From Candidatus Levybacteria bacterium GW2011_GWA1_37_16 (GTDB taxonomy: Bacteria > Patescibacteriota > Microgenomatia > Levybacterales > UBA12049): a DNA stretch of 38,016 nt. Every line of letters begins with the position of its first letter. Within the stretch, counting starts at the first letter, position 1. The notes beneath the pieces were generated by a model. The model did no database searches and was not told the DNA's origin. It saw only the letters and a program-made list of their open reading frames with translations. This document shows, in pieces, positions 1 through 9,844 of this stretch. A program made the position numbers and the translations under genes. The DNA lies in NCBI GenBank assembly GCA_943354875.1, contig CALRDJ010000005.1:1-38016 (forward strand), written 5' to 3'.

Positions 1-69
1 TATAATTACAACAAATAAAGAAAAGAACCAATTTTTTTTAAAAAAGGAGATAGTTTTCTTCATAGTAAT

Positions 70-789
70 TTAATTCACAAACCGATATTTAAGAAGAGCT
101 GTAAGAGCTTTAATTCCATCGGTAATAGTATTAAGTTTTTTTCCCTCATCATATCCTCGCGGTGTCGTACTAATGGAAACTTCTATAATCTTATATCCAT
201 TTTTTAATAGTTTAGCAGTTATTTCAGGCTCAAACTCAAATCCACGAGCATGTATGACAAAAGAATCTAATGCCTTTTTAGGAAATAACTTATAACAAGT
301 TTCCATATCGGTGAGCCAAGTACCATATAAAATACTTGTCATGAGACTAAGAGACCTGTTTCCTAAAAAATGGAGCAAGAACAACGAGTGATTTTCTTCT
401 TTTTTAATATTTGGCAAACGCCGTAATCTCGTGCCATAAACTACTTCTGCTTGCCCTTCAAGAACTGGTGTTAAGAGTTTTAAAATATCTTTTGGATGGT
501 ATTCTAAATCTGCGTCTTGAATAACTATATAATCGCCAGTAGCAGACTGCATGCCTGTCATAACAGCTTTTCCTTTTCCCTGATTAATCGAATGATTAAT
601 CAATTTAAACTTATACTCTTTCTGAATTTTAGTCAGCACCTCTTTAGTCTTATCTGTCGAGGCGTCATTCACCACCACTACCTCTTTTATTATCTCTTTT
701 GGTAAACAAAGCTCTTCAACTCGCTTCAAAGTCTCTGCGACAAGCATTTCCTCATTATAAACCGGAATAATAATAGACAATTTTTTCAT
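70..789 (-). CDS. GT2 glycosyltransferase, polyprenyl-phosphate sugar synthase-like (DPM1 type)
   Basis: Likely transfers a sugar from a nucleotide sugar to polyprenyl phosphate at the cytoplasmic face of the membrane, making a lipid-linked donor for the GT-C enzymes encoded upstream. The GT-A fold is visible: IIIPVYNEE at residues 6-14, VVNDASTDKT near 40-48 and the metal-binding DAD at 92-94. The 239-aa length matches soluble DPM1-type enzymes, and there is no C-terminal membrane segment. It is the last gene of the glycan locus, 40 bp downstream of the DUF2079 gene, and has its own possible -10 box 8 bases before the ATG. The sugar cannot be told from sequence. Family assignment is firm; the polyprenyl-phosphate acceptor is an inference from the DPM-like layout. 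Confidence 0.85.
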   Translation of the reverse strand: MKKLSIIIPVYNEEMLVAETLKRVEELCLPKEIIKEVVVVNDASTDKTKEVLTKIQKEYKFKLINHSINQGKGKAVMTGMQSATGDYIVIQDADLEYHPKDILKLLTPVLEGQAEVVYGTRLRRLPNIKKEENHSLFLLHFLGNRSLSLMTSILYGTWLTDMETCYKLFPKKALDSFVIHARGFEFEPEITAKLLKNGYKIIEVSISTTPRGYDEGKKLNTITDGIKALTALLKYRFVN

Positions 790-797
790 AGATTCAC

Positions 798-803
798 ATT
801 ATA
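798..803 (-). promoter_or_regulatory. possible -10 box for the terminal GT2 gene
   Basis: On the minus strand TATAAT lies 8 nt upstream of the ATG at 789, so transcription would start about 2 nt before the start codon. No good -35 box is seen at 16-19 bp. It may add expression to read-through from upstream. Confidence 0.4.
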
Positions 804-829
804 CTAGTCGATTAAATAAAAACATAGAA

Positions 830-2266
830 TTACTTTCTTTTCAGGATGTATTGATCTTCTGTCTGATAAATTATTTCGTATTTTGGATCAGCTACTATTT
901 TTAAAGCAAGTAAATCAAGTGTAGGAAAGTCACTATTTACAGAACCCAGATAATTATTTGGACTCTGCCCACTTCTCTTATCAAGAAGTATATAGTCAGG
1001 CCTCTGATCAGCGTATGATCCCCTCAATAGCCATACACGGTTATGTGTTAAATGAGCTGCTAAGTTATTGTGTGTGGCTACGGTTGCATTAGGTGGAATT
1101 TTTTTTATCATAACATCTAGAAATCCAAATTTCCCCGAGTCTTCATAAAAAACTTTGTTATATACTAAATTAAACGGTCCATTTAACACGAATCTATTTA
1201 GAAAAATAGCTAAAAAAATTAGTATAAAACCTATTAGATATTTCAAAGGCACAACTCGCTTCTTTTGAAGCAACCATCTAAAACTATATACTGAGGAAAG
1301 AGCTAGTATTACTGCAGATTCTGCATTATAGTGCATTCCCAAACCCCATCGCGTCGCAAAATACTTAGGAACAAATCTTCCCGCGTAATCTTGTGCCATC
1401 ATTGCCCAGAATTCCGGCGAGAAAATTGGTAGAAATCCAAAACTAAAAAAACTATAAAAAAGCGTTCTTCTCTTTTGTGGCTCATCCACAAAAGCTACCA
1501 TCTTTTCCCATAATGATTCAGGAATATTCTGAGCGTATAAGTAACCCCCTGCAGAGAAATAAGGCATTACTATTCTCATAGCCAAAAATCCCCATAACGC
1601 AGAAATTAAAATAGTGAACACTGCTTCTTTTCTCCACCTTTTATTTAAGAAAAAAATACACAATCCTATTCCTATACCTAAAAGGAAGGTGACCTCTTTG
1701 AATCCAAGGGTCAAAATTAAAAATAAGAAATACAGCAAGCGCTTTTCTCGTACAAATGCCCAAAAAATCAGCATTAGAAAAAGACTCATAACTGTTAGCT
1801 CATGGAATTCAGTTATCACAGCATTCTGAAGTCCTACAAACATAAAATAACATATCAAAATCACTAGTGACAAAAATTTATTTTTTAATAACACGTTGCC
1901 TACTAGATATAGCACGTATCCACTCAGCCCCACTGCGATCGCTTGTGCATACAAAATCGTGAGAGGACTTGAAGTTATCCAATAAAGAGGAGATAGTATA
2001 AAAACGCTTGGAGTGAAGTGATCAGCAAAAACATTAATGTATCCATGCACAAAGTGATCTACCATAGGTGCTCTAAAATGAGCTACCTGCCAGATAGCCT
2101 GGTCATACTGCCCGAAGTCTATATGGTAAACTTCGTATTGAAAGTATCTATTTATCGATACGATAATACCTACGATAGTAAATATCAGCACAAGAAAATA
2201 CGCGATAAAATCTATAATCCTTGATTTTTCTAAAAATGTGCTCTTGCCACGAAAAAACGCATTCAT
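830..2266 (-). CDS. DUF2079 family polytopic membrane protein, probable GT-C-type transferase
   Basis: A 478-aa protein made mostly of hydrophobic helices. It has the N-terminal extracytoplasmic motif seen in DUF2079 proteins (HIDFGQYDQAIWQ followed by VDHF), and DFGQYDQ takes the place of the acidic motif of GT-C enzymes. The C-terminal portion after the last helix is soluble and holds short blocks such as ATHNNLAAHL and RPDYILLD, typical of this family. The biochemical role of DUF2079 is unproven; a lipid-linked-sugar transferase is inferred from its architecture and its place among GT2 and GT-C genes. It starts 1 nt after the stop of the upstream GT2, which fits translational coupling. Confidence 0.8.
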   Translation of the reverse strand: MNAFFRGKSTFLEKSRIIDFIAYFLVLIFTIVGIIVSINRYFQYEVYHIDFGQYDQAIWQVAHFRAPMVDHFVHGYINVFADHFTPSVFILSPLYWITSSPLTILYAQAIAVGLSGYVLYLVGNVLLKNKFLSLVILICYFMFVGLQNAVITEFHELTVMSLFLMLIFWAFVREKRLLYFLFLILTLGFKEVTFLLGIGIGLCIFFLNKRWRKEAVFTILISALWGFLAMRIVMPYFSAGGYLYAQNIPESLWEKMVAFVDEPQKRRTLFYSFFSFGFLPIFSPEFWAMMAQDYAGRFVPKYFATRWGLGMHYNAESAVILALSSVYSFRWLLQKKRVVPLKYLIGFILIFLAIFLNRFVLNGPFNLVYNKVFYEDSGKFGFLDVMIKKIPPNATVATHNNLAAHLTHNRVWLLRGSYADQRPDYILLDKRSGQSPNNYLGSVNSDFPTLDLLALKIVADPKYEIIYQTEDQYILKRK

Positions 2267-2267
2267 A

Positions 2268-3197
2268 CTATGATTCTAACTCAGAAATAACTTCATCATC
2301 CGTTTTTGTAAAATGTTTTTGAACACTTTTTCGAGAATTTAAAACAGATGGTAATAAAAATAATGCCTGAAAAAACCCATTGAACCATGCACCGTCACCT
2401 CGCAATAAGGCTTTTACGTAATGGTAACCTAACCACTCTAGGTGAGAAATCAGTGTTCGACCACTAGCGTTTTTCCAAACAAAAATAAATTGATTCCTAT
2501 ATGCTATAGATGTGATTTCTCTTTTAGAATATAAGGATTGAATTATTCCTTTTTCATGCTCGTGCAGTACTACACTTTTTGGTTCGAACATAACACGATA
2601 ACCTGATTTCAGTGCTCGATAAGATAAATCTATGTCCTCCCAATAAAACGGATTATATAGTTCGTCAAGAGATCCTATTTTTTCTAAAATAGATTTACGA
2701 AAAGCGCCACTGCCACCACTTACCCATAAAGTACTATGGGTGTTCACCTCGCCTCTTCTATGTACCAAGAACCCCCTTCTCCACTCGCCTAATCCACGCC
2801 CTCGTAAAACGATCTTTCCTTCTTCTCTACTCTTGTCCATACAACCCACTGCAAATACTTTTTCATCAGAAAAATGCTCAATAAGAGAAATAAGAAAGTC
2901 TTTTTCTGGAGAAACATCAGTATTCAAAAGAACGACAATATCTCCAGAAGAATTTTTAATACCCTTATTTACCGTAGAAGAAAAACCAAGGTTTTTAGCA
3001 TTACTAAGAACTGTAATATCCTTCTGTTTAGATAAAAAATCTACACTATCATCCGTAGAGTCATCATCGATGATAATTATCTCAACATCGCTTTTCGTAT
3101 TTTTTTTATAAAAATCAATTGCCTCAAGAACCACTGGCAAATTCTTTTCTAATAATACTCGTCCATTAAAATTAGGAATGATAATGCTAATATTCAT
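2268..3197 (-). CDS. GT2 glycosyltransferase, rhamnosyltransferase-like
   Basis: Cytoplasmic nucleotide-sugar transferase expected to extend a lipid-linked surface glycan. Visible motifs are IIIPNFNGR at the N-terminus, IIDDDSTDDS at about 42-51, the NTD metal site at 92-94, and the late acidic motif YWEDIDLSYRA typical of rhamnosyl- and galactofuranosyl-type GT2 enzymes. The 309-aa length is usual. It lies between YfhO (stop 2 nt upstream) and DUF2079 with almost no spacing. Substrate and linkage are not predictable. Confidence 0.85.
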   Translation of the reverse strand: MNISIIIPNFNGRVLLEKNLPVVLEAIDFYKKNTKSDVEIIIIDDDSTDDSVDFLSKQKDITVLSNAKNLGFSSTVNKGIKNSSGDIVVLLNTDVSPEKDFLISLIEHFSDEKVFAVGCMDKSREEGKIVLRGRGLGEWRRGFLVHRRGEVNTHSTLWVSGGSGAFRKSILEKIGSLDELYNPFYWEDIDLSYRALKSGYRVMFEPKSVVLHEHEKGIIQSLYSKREITSIAYRNQFIFVWKNASGRTLISHLEWLGYHYVKALLRGDGAWFNGFFQALFLLPSVLNSRKSVQKHFTKTDDEVISELES

Positions 3198-3199
3198 AA

Positions 3200-5482
3200 T
3201 TAAAATAAAAAGTTTTCAAACTCTACGATATGTTCACCTTTTGGAACAAATACCCCCCTGAAATTATAGTCTGTTCTATAAATCATTGCTGGAGATTTTA
3301 TGTTGTCCTTTGCTTCTCCAGTGAGATTGTCATGAAAAGTCTCACAGCAAATAGTTACCTTCCAGGTAGGATAAAAACTGTCTGTTAATACTAAAAACCC
3401 GTCTTTCTCATTTGTTGTCTTAATCGTAACTTTGTTTTTAGAATAGCTTGTAATAGATGCAACTCCAGCTGTCAAAGCAATCGCATTATTTAGATTAGAT
3501 TCGACAAAAGCAGTCCTCCTTAAATCTATTTTTGGATCAAGCATTTTTTTAATCATCTCCTCTTTTGATCTAATATACTCAACTCGCTCTACGAAGAACG
3601 CGCGCGGAAAAACGTTTTTATTTTCATATATCCTTGTTTCTCCCTCCTGAATCACTTTAGTTAATCTAGAAGAACTAATATCCGATAGAGACAATACATA
3701 CCTAACCCCTAACAGATCTATTATCTTTGAATCAAAGTTATGCGGAGTAATTATACGATTAAATCCGAAAGGGGATGAAATATCCGGCTTACCACGCTCT
3801 GAAGCAGCTATAAGCTCTCCATAGCTACGTAGGTACAGCGGATCATATCCATCTATGCTTTGCAGTTGATACATAATGGAAAAATTAGGAGCCATTATTC
3901 GTGAGTCTGTTGTCATGTATCTATAGTTTCCTATATTTTTTTGTAAAAAAGTGATTGCTTTCGTATTAGGAAACAGATATTGAGATTCCGTAAAGGGAAT
4001 AAATTTATCAGCAAAACGAAAGAGATCGAAAATAGTTAACAACACTAACATAGTACAAGTCATCATGATAAACCTTGTACCTCTCGATATATAACTAAGT
4101 AAAAATATAACTACAGATATACCTAAGGTTATCGAAGGAAAAATAAGATTTCTTTTCGCAATCATAATATTCTCGCTATTCACCCAAAGCAATATGCTGT
4201 TTCCATATAGTACAAATATCCACAATGTCATAAAAAAAGCTGTGACTATTCCTACTGGCAAAAGTAGTTTTTTCTGATTTTTTATAAAATAGTCCATTCC
4301 AAAAGCTGTCAAAACAGCAAAAGCGAAGTCTATAATTCCTAAAAGTCGAGTGGGCTGAGCAGTCGAAATAAAGGGAATCTTGAGCGAGAATGGAAGTTGA
4401 GATATAGGATTTTGAAAAGCAAATAAGAATGCAATAACTCCTAAAACACTAAAAAAAAGTGTTTTCCTATCTCTTCTAAAAAGAAGTGCGTAAGATACAA
4501 ATATCAGAGGCACTACTCCAATGTATCCGATTAGCTCTCCATAATTCCAGACTCCCCAGTAATTAAGCGTAGCCGGATTACCAAAAAAATCAGGAACTAA
4601 GAATTGCACCAAATGCTGCCATGGAATAAACCAGCCTTCACCCTGCCAGTTCAAGTCTATATTTCGAGCACTTAACAAAATAAGCTGCATCGTGGGTATC
4701 CACTGTATGGCAGAAAATAAAATAAAAAATACAAATGCTGTTCCTATAAAAAATATAGATCTATATCGCTTAGAAGAAACTACTTCAAAACCAGCATGCA
4801 TAAACACAACTACTGCAACGTAGAAAAAAGTCTGAAGATGTCCTGCAAAAAATGATGACGCTAGTGCTACGCAGAACAACATCGACCAAATAAATTTCTT
4901 TTTACCTTCATAAATAATCTTATCTAAACTTAGTAATATAAGAGGTAGCCATAATATTGCCTGAATAACCGTATTCCACTCCATCCATGCGACTGAAAAC
5001 CCACAAAATGAAAATACTATAGCTCCTAAAAAACTTGCCATTCTATGGAGCTTCATGTGATCCAAGTAATAATACAAAAATATTCCTGCCAATATGGGCT
5101 GAAGCATTATCAAAATACTCCATGCATCCTGAAACGAAAGAACGAAAAATAATAAGTTTAAAGGATACCACGGAGAAGACTGACTATTCGCCAAGAGTGG
5201 ATATCCAGCCATAGAGTATGGATTCCAAAGAGGAAGTTCCATTTTTTTCTCTCCGTTAATAACTAAGAACCGCCACGGATATTGCTGACGCACTGGGTCT
5301 GTAATGAGTGAGTTTTTAAAAGGCACTCCACGAGGATAGTCTTTCGCCAATAAGTCCCTAAATGGATGATATAAGCCGACAATTGTATCTGAGGGGATGG
5401 GAAGCTTACCAGAAAAAATATATGATCTAAAAAATAGTAGAGAAACTAAGACAATTAAAAAAGGAAATATTAATTTCTTCAT
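3200..5482 (-). CDS. YfhO family membrane protein (GT-C-like), copy 1
   Basis: A 760-aa protein with an N-terminal signal-anchor helix, an extracytoplasmic loop containing SDTIVG and VRQQYPWRF, many hydrophobic helices, and a soluble C-terminal domain with the family features IDGYDPLYL and SFYPTWKV. YfhO proteins in Firmicutes are linked to glycosylation of lipoteichoic acid; here the acceptor is unknown. The gene overlaps the upstream GT4 by 4 nt (ATGA). It is one of three YfhO paralogues in the window (with 6827-9067 and 20179-22554), all sharing the DGYDPLY block and the PWxxW...SFYPTW/DVYYKNW/DTNFPGW-type C-terminal end. Confidence 0.85.
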   Translation of the reverse strand: MKKLIFPFLIVLVSLLFFRSYIFSGKLPIPSDTIVGLYHPFRDLLAKDYPRGVPFKNSLITDPVRQQYPWRFLVINGEKKMELPLWNPYSMAGYPLLANSQSSPWYPLNLLFFVLSFQDAWSILIMLQPILAGIFLYYYLDHMKLHRMASFLGAIVFSFCGFSVAWMEWNTVIQAILWLPLILLSLDKIIYEGKKKFIWSMLFCVALASSFFAGHLQTFFYVAVVVFMHAGFEVVSSKRYRSIFFIGTAFVFFILFSAIQWIPTMQLILLSARNIDLNWQGEGWFIPWQHLVQFLVPDFFGNPATLNYWGVWNYGELIGYIGVVPLIFVSYALLFRRDRKTLFFSVLGVIAFLFAFQNPISQLPFSLKIPFISTAQPTRLLGIIDFAFAVLTAFGMDYFIKNQKKLLLPVGIVTAFFMTLWIFVLYGNSILLWVNSENIMIAKRNLIFPSITLGISVVIFLLSYISRGTRFIMMTCTMLVLLTIFDLFRFADKFIPFTESQYLFPNTKAITFLQKNIGNYRYMTTDSRIMAPNFSIMYQLQSIDGYDPLYLRSYGELIAASERGKPDISSPFGFNRIITPHNFDSKIIDLLGVRYVLSLSDISSSRLTKVIQEGETRIYENKNVFPRAFFVERVEYIRSKEEMIKKMLDPKIDLRRTAFVESNLNNAIALTAGVASITSYSKNKVTIKTTNEKDGFLVLTDSFYPTWKVTICCETFHDNLTGEAKDNIKSPAMIYRTDYNFRGVFVPKGEHIVEFENFLF

Positions 5483-6546
5483 ATCAGGCTTCTTAATTTA
5501 CTATAAAACTTATCACTACTAAAAACTAACGCTCTCGCTTGAGCGCTTTTTGACATCACTTCCCACACATCCTTCTCTTCAGAAATAATTTGGGTATAGC
5601 CTATTAACTCCTCTATACTATTCCACAAAAACCCACTTTTCCTATTCTCAACTATTTCCATTTGCCCACCTGCATGAATCACTATCGGTACCGCACCAGC
5701 GCCCATAGCCTCAACTGTAGAAATACCAAAATGCTCTGCCTTCTCTGGATGTTTTTCAATATCCTCACCAAACCCAGAGGCATGCCAGTAAATTTTTGCC
5801 CGACCATATGCCTCCCATAACTTCTCATTTGAAGGATTAACAATGAATTCTATCGGGTAATCACTCCCAAGTTTTCTTAATAATTCAAATCGCTCATTAT
5901 CCCTCTCTGCTACGCTTATTACAAAAACCAGCTTCCAGTTCTTAAAGCCTCCATCAATCATCTTTTTAAAAGCCTGTATTAGCACATCCTGCTTTTTAAA
6001 ATAAACACCTTCTACGTGCTGCCCGAACCTCCCTACATTTAAAATTACATTTTCTTTTTCTATTTCGACTTCCTTAATTTCGACAGGAGGATATAATACA
6101 TCACTGCTAACTGTAAATTTCTTGTCGATAAGTTCTTTCGTAAATTCAGAGTTACAAAGTATCTTTTCTACTCGTTTTAACTTAAGCTGAGTCTTGATCA
6201 ACCTGCCGTCTACCCATTCCACAGGAAACTGGAAATGGAGAATAAGTCCACACGATACGACAGGAATACTCCCATCACTAAGAAAAATTATCTTATCGTA
6301 CCGCTTACTTCGCAGTAATCTAGATACCACAGAAACAGAGGAGGAGAAGATATTGGACACAAATGATATATTTGAAATATCAATTCCTAATTTTTTCTGC
6401 GCATTGTACTTCAAAGACTCTTCATCCTTTGGATCCCAAAAAAGTGACACTTCGTGCTCTTTCGCTAAGCATGCAGCCATGGAGAGGATATACTTCTCAC
6501 CACCAGTGAGAGTATCCAAGTAGGGCGTATAAATACCGATCTTCAC
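5479..6546 (-). CDS. GT4 (group 1) glycosyltransferase
   Basis: A retaining GT-B glycosyltransferase of 355 aa, cytoplasmic, expected to use a nucleotide sugar. The N-terminal donor/acceptor loop motif GGEKYI is at 15-20, the Rossmann-like VILNVGRFG block opens the second domain, and the EX7E-type signature appears as HFGISTVEAMGAGAVPIV near the C-terminus. The start codon is GTG, placed at the expected transcription start of an extended -10 promoter, so the mRNA may be leaderless. It is the first gene of the second glycan transcription unit, and YfhO copy 1 overlaps its end by 4 nt. Confidence 0.87.
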   Translation of the reverse strand: MKIGIYTPYLDTLTGGEKYILSMAACLAKEHEVSLFWDPKDEESLKYNAQKKLGIDISNISFVSNIFSSSVSVVSRLLRSKRYDKIIFLSDGSIPVVSCGLILHFQFPVEWVDGRLIKTQLKLKRVEKILCNSEFTKELIDKKFTVSSDVLYPPVEIKEVEIEKENVILNVGRFGQHVEGVYFKKQDVLIQAFKKMIDGGFKNWKLVFVISVAERDNERFELLRKLGSDYPIEFIVNPSNEKLWEAYGRAKIYWHASGFGEDIEKHPEKAEHFGISTVEAMGAGAVPIVIHAGGQMEIVENRKSGFLWNSIEELIGYTQIISEEKDVWEVMSKSAQARALVFSSDKFYSKLRSLI

Positions 6547-6552
6547 CTATTA

Positions 6553-6560
6553 ATTGTATC
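6553..6560 (-). promoter_or_regulatory. extended -10 promoter for the GT4 unit
   Basis: The minus strand reads TGATACAAT (TGnTACAAT). The last base of the hexamer is 7 nt before the GTG at 6546, so the predicted transcript starts at the start codon. No -35 box is needed for an extended -10. Confidence 0.5.
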
Positions 6561-6587
6561 AAGTTTTAGGCCAAGGAGTAAAAGATA

Positions 6588-6596
6588 TGTTATAAT
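6588..6596 (+). promoter_or_regulatory. extended -10 promoter for the small DUF5652-like gene
   Basis: TGTTATAAT (TGnTATAAT) ends 7 nt before the ATG at 6603, placing transcription start on the first base of the start codon. It is back-to-back with the promoter of the GT4 gene. Confidence 0.55.
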
Positions 6597-6602
6597 AATT
6601 AA

Positions 6603-6830
6603 ATGAATGCTGATATAGCTGGAATGCTTCCGTTTCTCATCTTTTTATGGTCTGTTTCTTGGGGAGGACTAGCGCTGTGGAGAGCCTCGAAACTGGATCA
6701 AAAAAATTGGTTCATAGCGCTGCTAGTGTTTTATTTATATACCTTTGGGACACTTGCTATTGTCTATTTATTTTATTTCGCGAAAAAGAAGTTGACCAGA
6801 AAAGAATTATTTTCTTTTTTTAAACGCTAG
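6603..6830 (+). CDS. small two-helix membrane protein, DUF5652-like
   Basis: A 75-aa protein with two hydrophobic segments (about 5-25 and 36-58) and a basic C-terminus. The block WGGLALWRASKLDQKNWF followed by a YLFYF helix and lysines resembles the DUF5652 family of small CPR membrane proteins. This is recognised from memory of the family pattern, not a search. Function is unknown. It is the only plus-strand gene in the first 26 kb, has its own promoter, and its stop codon overlaps the convergent YfhO stop by 4 nt. It looks like a real gene because of its promoter and membrane layout. Confidence 0.7.
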   Translation: MNADIAGMLPFLIFLWSVSWGGLALWRASKLDQKNWFIALLVFYLYTFGTLAIVYLFYFAKKKLTRKELFSFFKR

Positions 6831-9067
6831 AACTCCTCATATTTAAACGTCACAATTGATTCCCCCATCGGCACTTCTACAGCACGAAACGCATAATCAG
6901 CACGGAAAATCCTCGTAGCATAAGAGGTTCCACTCTGTGTTATCGTAGCATGCCAGTTTTTATAATAAACATCCGACAAGAAAAGAAGCGCAGGAGTATC
7001 ACTATGTACCCGTATCTCTATCATGCTTGGCTTATACGAAACTATGGTAGCGCTTCCAGCACCTTTAGGATTTGATCTAATTTTTGGACTTTCCTCCAAA
7101 ATAAGAGTAGTGCGATAATCAAATTCCTGACTATAAAATCTTTTTAATATAACATCCCCATCAGGAATTACTTCAAAAGTATAAAATAGCATTGCTCGCG
7201 GTAAAGCAGTGTTATTCTTGAACAGCTGAAACAAATTGTCACTATATACGAGCTCAAATCGCTTCTGGTCTTTCCATACCGGGTACGCCCAGCCCTGATT
7301 TGTATCTGCTACCGGATGAAACACAAGAGAAACTCCCAGTAAGTCTATGACTCTATCTGCATATTTTCCCAGCCTATCAAGACCAACAACAGACCGCTGA
7401 GCCGATTCTTTGTCTCCAGTTCTGGCTGTTTGTATAAATACTCCATATCGCTCTATATATAATGGGTCATATCCATCAATCATGGGAAACCCGTAATAAC
7501 TGGCTACCTCAGCACCCAAGTTACCCAGCAATCTACCACTACCTATATATTTTTGGATACCGGCAATAATAGGTAAGTTAGGATATACAAGACTTCGAGG
7601 ATCAAATGGTACCCATTTTTGTGCATATCTAAAACTATCAAATGCAGTTCCTAAAAGGATAAAAATTACTAGAAAAATAAAAAATCTTTTGTAGTAAAAA
7701 GACATCGCTCCTATCGTTATCAAACCGAGGTACAAACCAGTCGGTAATAATAAATTTCTCTTTGCAATCAAAATATTTTCAGGTGAAAAAGGCTTCAATA
7801 GAAATAAGTAAACCCAGATCCCAACGATAACCATGCCCACACCTACTAATGGCCATATCAAGGATCGCCATTTTTTAACTTTTAGCTCCTGCATAAAGTA
7901 ATCAAATCCCATGCCCGCCAAGATACTTATGGCAAAACTAAATAAAGCCACTATTCGAGAAGGGTTACTGGTCGAAAGTACAGGGATTTTCAAGCTTCCT
8001 ATAATTGACTGCACTGGTGAGTCAATGACAAGCACCAACACTATTACTGCCAAGATCCAAAAAAACTGTATATTTTTTTTACCTGAATAAATAGAAAAAA
8101 GCGATAAACTCACTGGTAAGATACCTACAAAACTCGCCCATTCAGCGTAATATCCGAACCAGTCATTCCGAGTAACTGGATTTCCAAAGAAATCCCCAGC
8201 TACCAATGTTATAAGATATGAAAAAGGAATACCACCTGATTTGATAAAAATACTGCTCCTAACGGAGTCCTCATACAGAGAAATCGAGGGAATTAACTGG
8301 ATCAGTGATATAAAAAATCCTAATACAAAAGCTACTCCCACCCATAAACCATCACGAACGCGCCTCACAGTAATAGCTTTATAGATTAAGAAACTGAACA
8401 CAGTTATTAAGACATACATACTGGTTTGAAAATGTCCGGAAAAAAGAGACAACGCTATCGAAAAAGAAAGAATAGGTAAAAAACTCATTTTTCTCGTCTC
8501 GTACCATTTCTGTATCGCATAAAGTGCCAAAGGCAAGAAACATAAAGCCATGGAAAGGGTTCCATATGGCATCCATACCACCATAAAACCAGAAAACATA
8601 AATGCAATTGATGAAACCACCGACCCCACATCACTAACTCTTAAGGACCGCATGAGCAAATAGGTAAAAACCCCAGCGAGAAGTGGCTGTAAGATAATTA
8701 TGAGACTCCATGCATCGATAAATGGCAAAACAAAATATAATGCGTTAAACGGAGAAAAAACTGCAGACTGAAAATTTCCTACATGACCATTTCCTGAAAA
8801 ATTGTAAGGATTCCACCAAGGAATTTGTCCCGCTTTCAATGACTCAATCGTAAATTTTTTCCACGGATATATTTGATCTACGATATCAGGCATAGCTCCA
8901 TTTTTTACAGGACCCCAAAATTGCTGGTTTGAACTCCAAGGAGGAAAATGATTAACTTGATAAGTAGAAGGATAAGGAACTAATCCCTTTAAAAGATATG
9001 GACTAACAAATAGTAGCCAAACTGAAAAAATCAATAGCGCTGGCCAAATCTTCAGGAGAAGTTTCAT
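6827..9067 (-). CDS. YfhO family membrane protein (GT-C-like), copy 2
   Basis: A 746-aa polytopic protein with an N-terminal anchor, an outside loop with PSTYQVNHFPPW and DIVDQIYPWKK, serial membrane helices, and a soluble C-terminal domain with IDGYDPLYIERYG and DVYYKNWHA. Expected role is lipid-linked glycosyl transfer outside the membrane, by analogy with the YfhO family. It is the last gene of the long operon that begins at 26003, and its 3' end runs tail-to-tail into the DUF5652-like gene. No clear hairpin terminator follows it. Paralogous to the YfhO genes at 3200 and 20179. Confidence 0.85.
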   Translation of the reverse strand: MKLLLKIWPALLIFSVWLLFVSPYLLKGLVPYPSTYQVNHFPPWSSNQQFWGPVKNGAMPDIVDQIYPWKKFTIESLKAGQIPWWNPYNFSGNGHVGNFQSAVFSPFNALYFVLPFIDAWSLIIILQPLLAGVFTYLLMRSLRVSDVGSVVSSIAFMFSGFMVVWMPYGTLSMALCFLPLALYAIQKWYETRKMSFLPILSFSIALSLFSGHFQTSMYVLITVFSFLIYKAITVRRVRDGLWVGVAFVLGFFISLIQLIPSISLYEDSVRSSIFIKSGGIPFSYLITLVAGDFFGNPVTRNDWFGYYAEWASFVGILPVSLSLFSIYSGKKNIQFFWILAVIVLVLVIDSPVQSIIGSLKIPVLSTSNPSRIVALFSFAISILAGMGFDYFMQELKVKKWRSLIWPLVGVGMVIVGIWVYLFLLKPFSPENILIAKRNLLLPTGLYLGLITIGAMSFYYKRFFIFLVIFILLGTAFDSFRYAQKWVPFDPRSLVYPNLPIIAGIQKYIGSGRLLGNLGAEVASYYGFPMIDGYDPLYIERYGVFIQTARTGDKESAQRSVVGLDRLGKYADRVIDLLGVSLVFHPVADTNQGWAYPVWKDQKRFELVYSDNLFQLFKNNTALPRAMLFYTFEVIPDGDVILKRFYSQEFDYRTTLILEESPKIRSNPKGAGSATIVSYKPSMIEIRVHSDTPALLFLSDVYYKNWHATITQSGTSYATRIFRADYAFRAVEVPMGESIVTFKYEEF

Positions 9068-9076
9068 AGTGAATTT

Positions 9077-9844
9077 TTAATTTTTTGATTTCGAACTATT
9101 TAAATCACTCTGCATTTCCCATAATCTCGCGTAGGTAATAAACATACTGAATCCTTGATAGGTACTTTCAATAAATCCTACTACGCCAAGTCTCCATCCC
9201 TGCTGACGAATATATGAATCAAAAAATGCGGTAAACATTACTCGCGGAAACCTCCACCAAGTCATCAGTGGATGTCCTGAGTCAAACCGAAGCTTTGCCT
9301 CTATCTGAGACCATTCGATAGTCTTTCTAAGCATAGAGGTCAAATCACGATGCGTGTAATGAAGAATGAATCCATCCAACTGCTCTACCGCTCCTTTAAC
9401 GATCGGAGTTTCATGCACTATACCATGCCAACCTTCTAAGTATTCTTTTCTAAATAGTCTTTCCAATGACTCTATAAAAGGCCATTCGTACTCTCCAAAA
9501 TAAAAATTCTTTCTCCACAGCTTATACGCTACTATATTCTCTTTCGAAATAGCTCGCCGCAGATACACAACTAACTCTGGCGTGATCCGCTCATCTGCGT
9601 CTACATACAGCACCCATTCTTCCCCGGCATGTCTTAATCCCTCCATGCGGAGTTTTGAAAAATCATGAACTCTGGATACTATTACACGAGCTCCCATTCT
9701 CTTGGCAATTTCTGCCGTATTATCGGAGGATCCGTTATCAACCACTAGCACTTCGCTACAAAACTGTAGTGAATCCAAACAGTCTGCTATCATTCCCTCT
9801 TCGTTTTTCGCGATGATTATAGCTGTTACGTTAATTTTTGACAT
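9077..9844 (-). CDS. GT2 glycosyltransferase, WaaE/KdtX-like
   Basis: A 255-aa cytoplasmic transferase of the small GT2 group that includes WaaE/KdtX heptose beta-glucosyltransferases. Motifs: IIAKNEEG at 10-17, VVDNGSSDNT at 34-43, and the characteristic DADERI at 82-87 with a late FHGIVHE-like stretch (WHGIVHETP). It ends in an amphipathic helix with LWEMQ. It overlaps the upstream GT2 by 14 nt. The related gene at 10747 has the same DADERI signature, so the two are likely ancient duplicates. Acceptor and sugar are unknown. Confidence 0.85.
   Translation of the reverse strand: MSKINVTAIIIAKNEEGMIADCLDSLQFCSEVLVVDNGSSDNTAEIAKRMGARVIVSRVHDFSKLRMEGLRHAGEEWVLYVDADERITPELVVYLRRAISKENIVAYKLWRKNFYFGEYEWPFIESLERLFRKEYLEGWHGIVHETPIVKGAVEQLDGFILHYTHRDLTSMLRKTIEWSQIEAKLRFDSGHPLMTWWRFPRVMFTAFFDSYIRQQGWRLGVVGFIESTYQGFSMFITYARLWEMQSDLNSSKSKN

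Noticed and set aside
6-69. Minus-strand mini-ORF MKKTISFFKKIGSF after the terminal GT2
   Set aside because: Only 18 codons in very AT-rich sequence, without support; no clear terminator seen there either.
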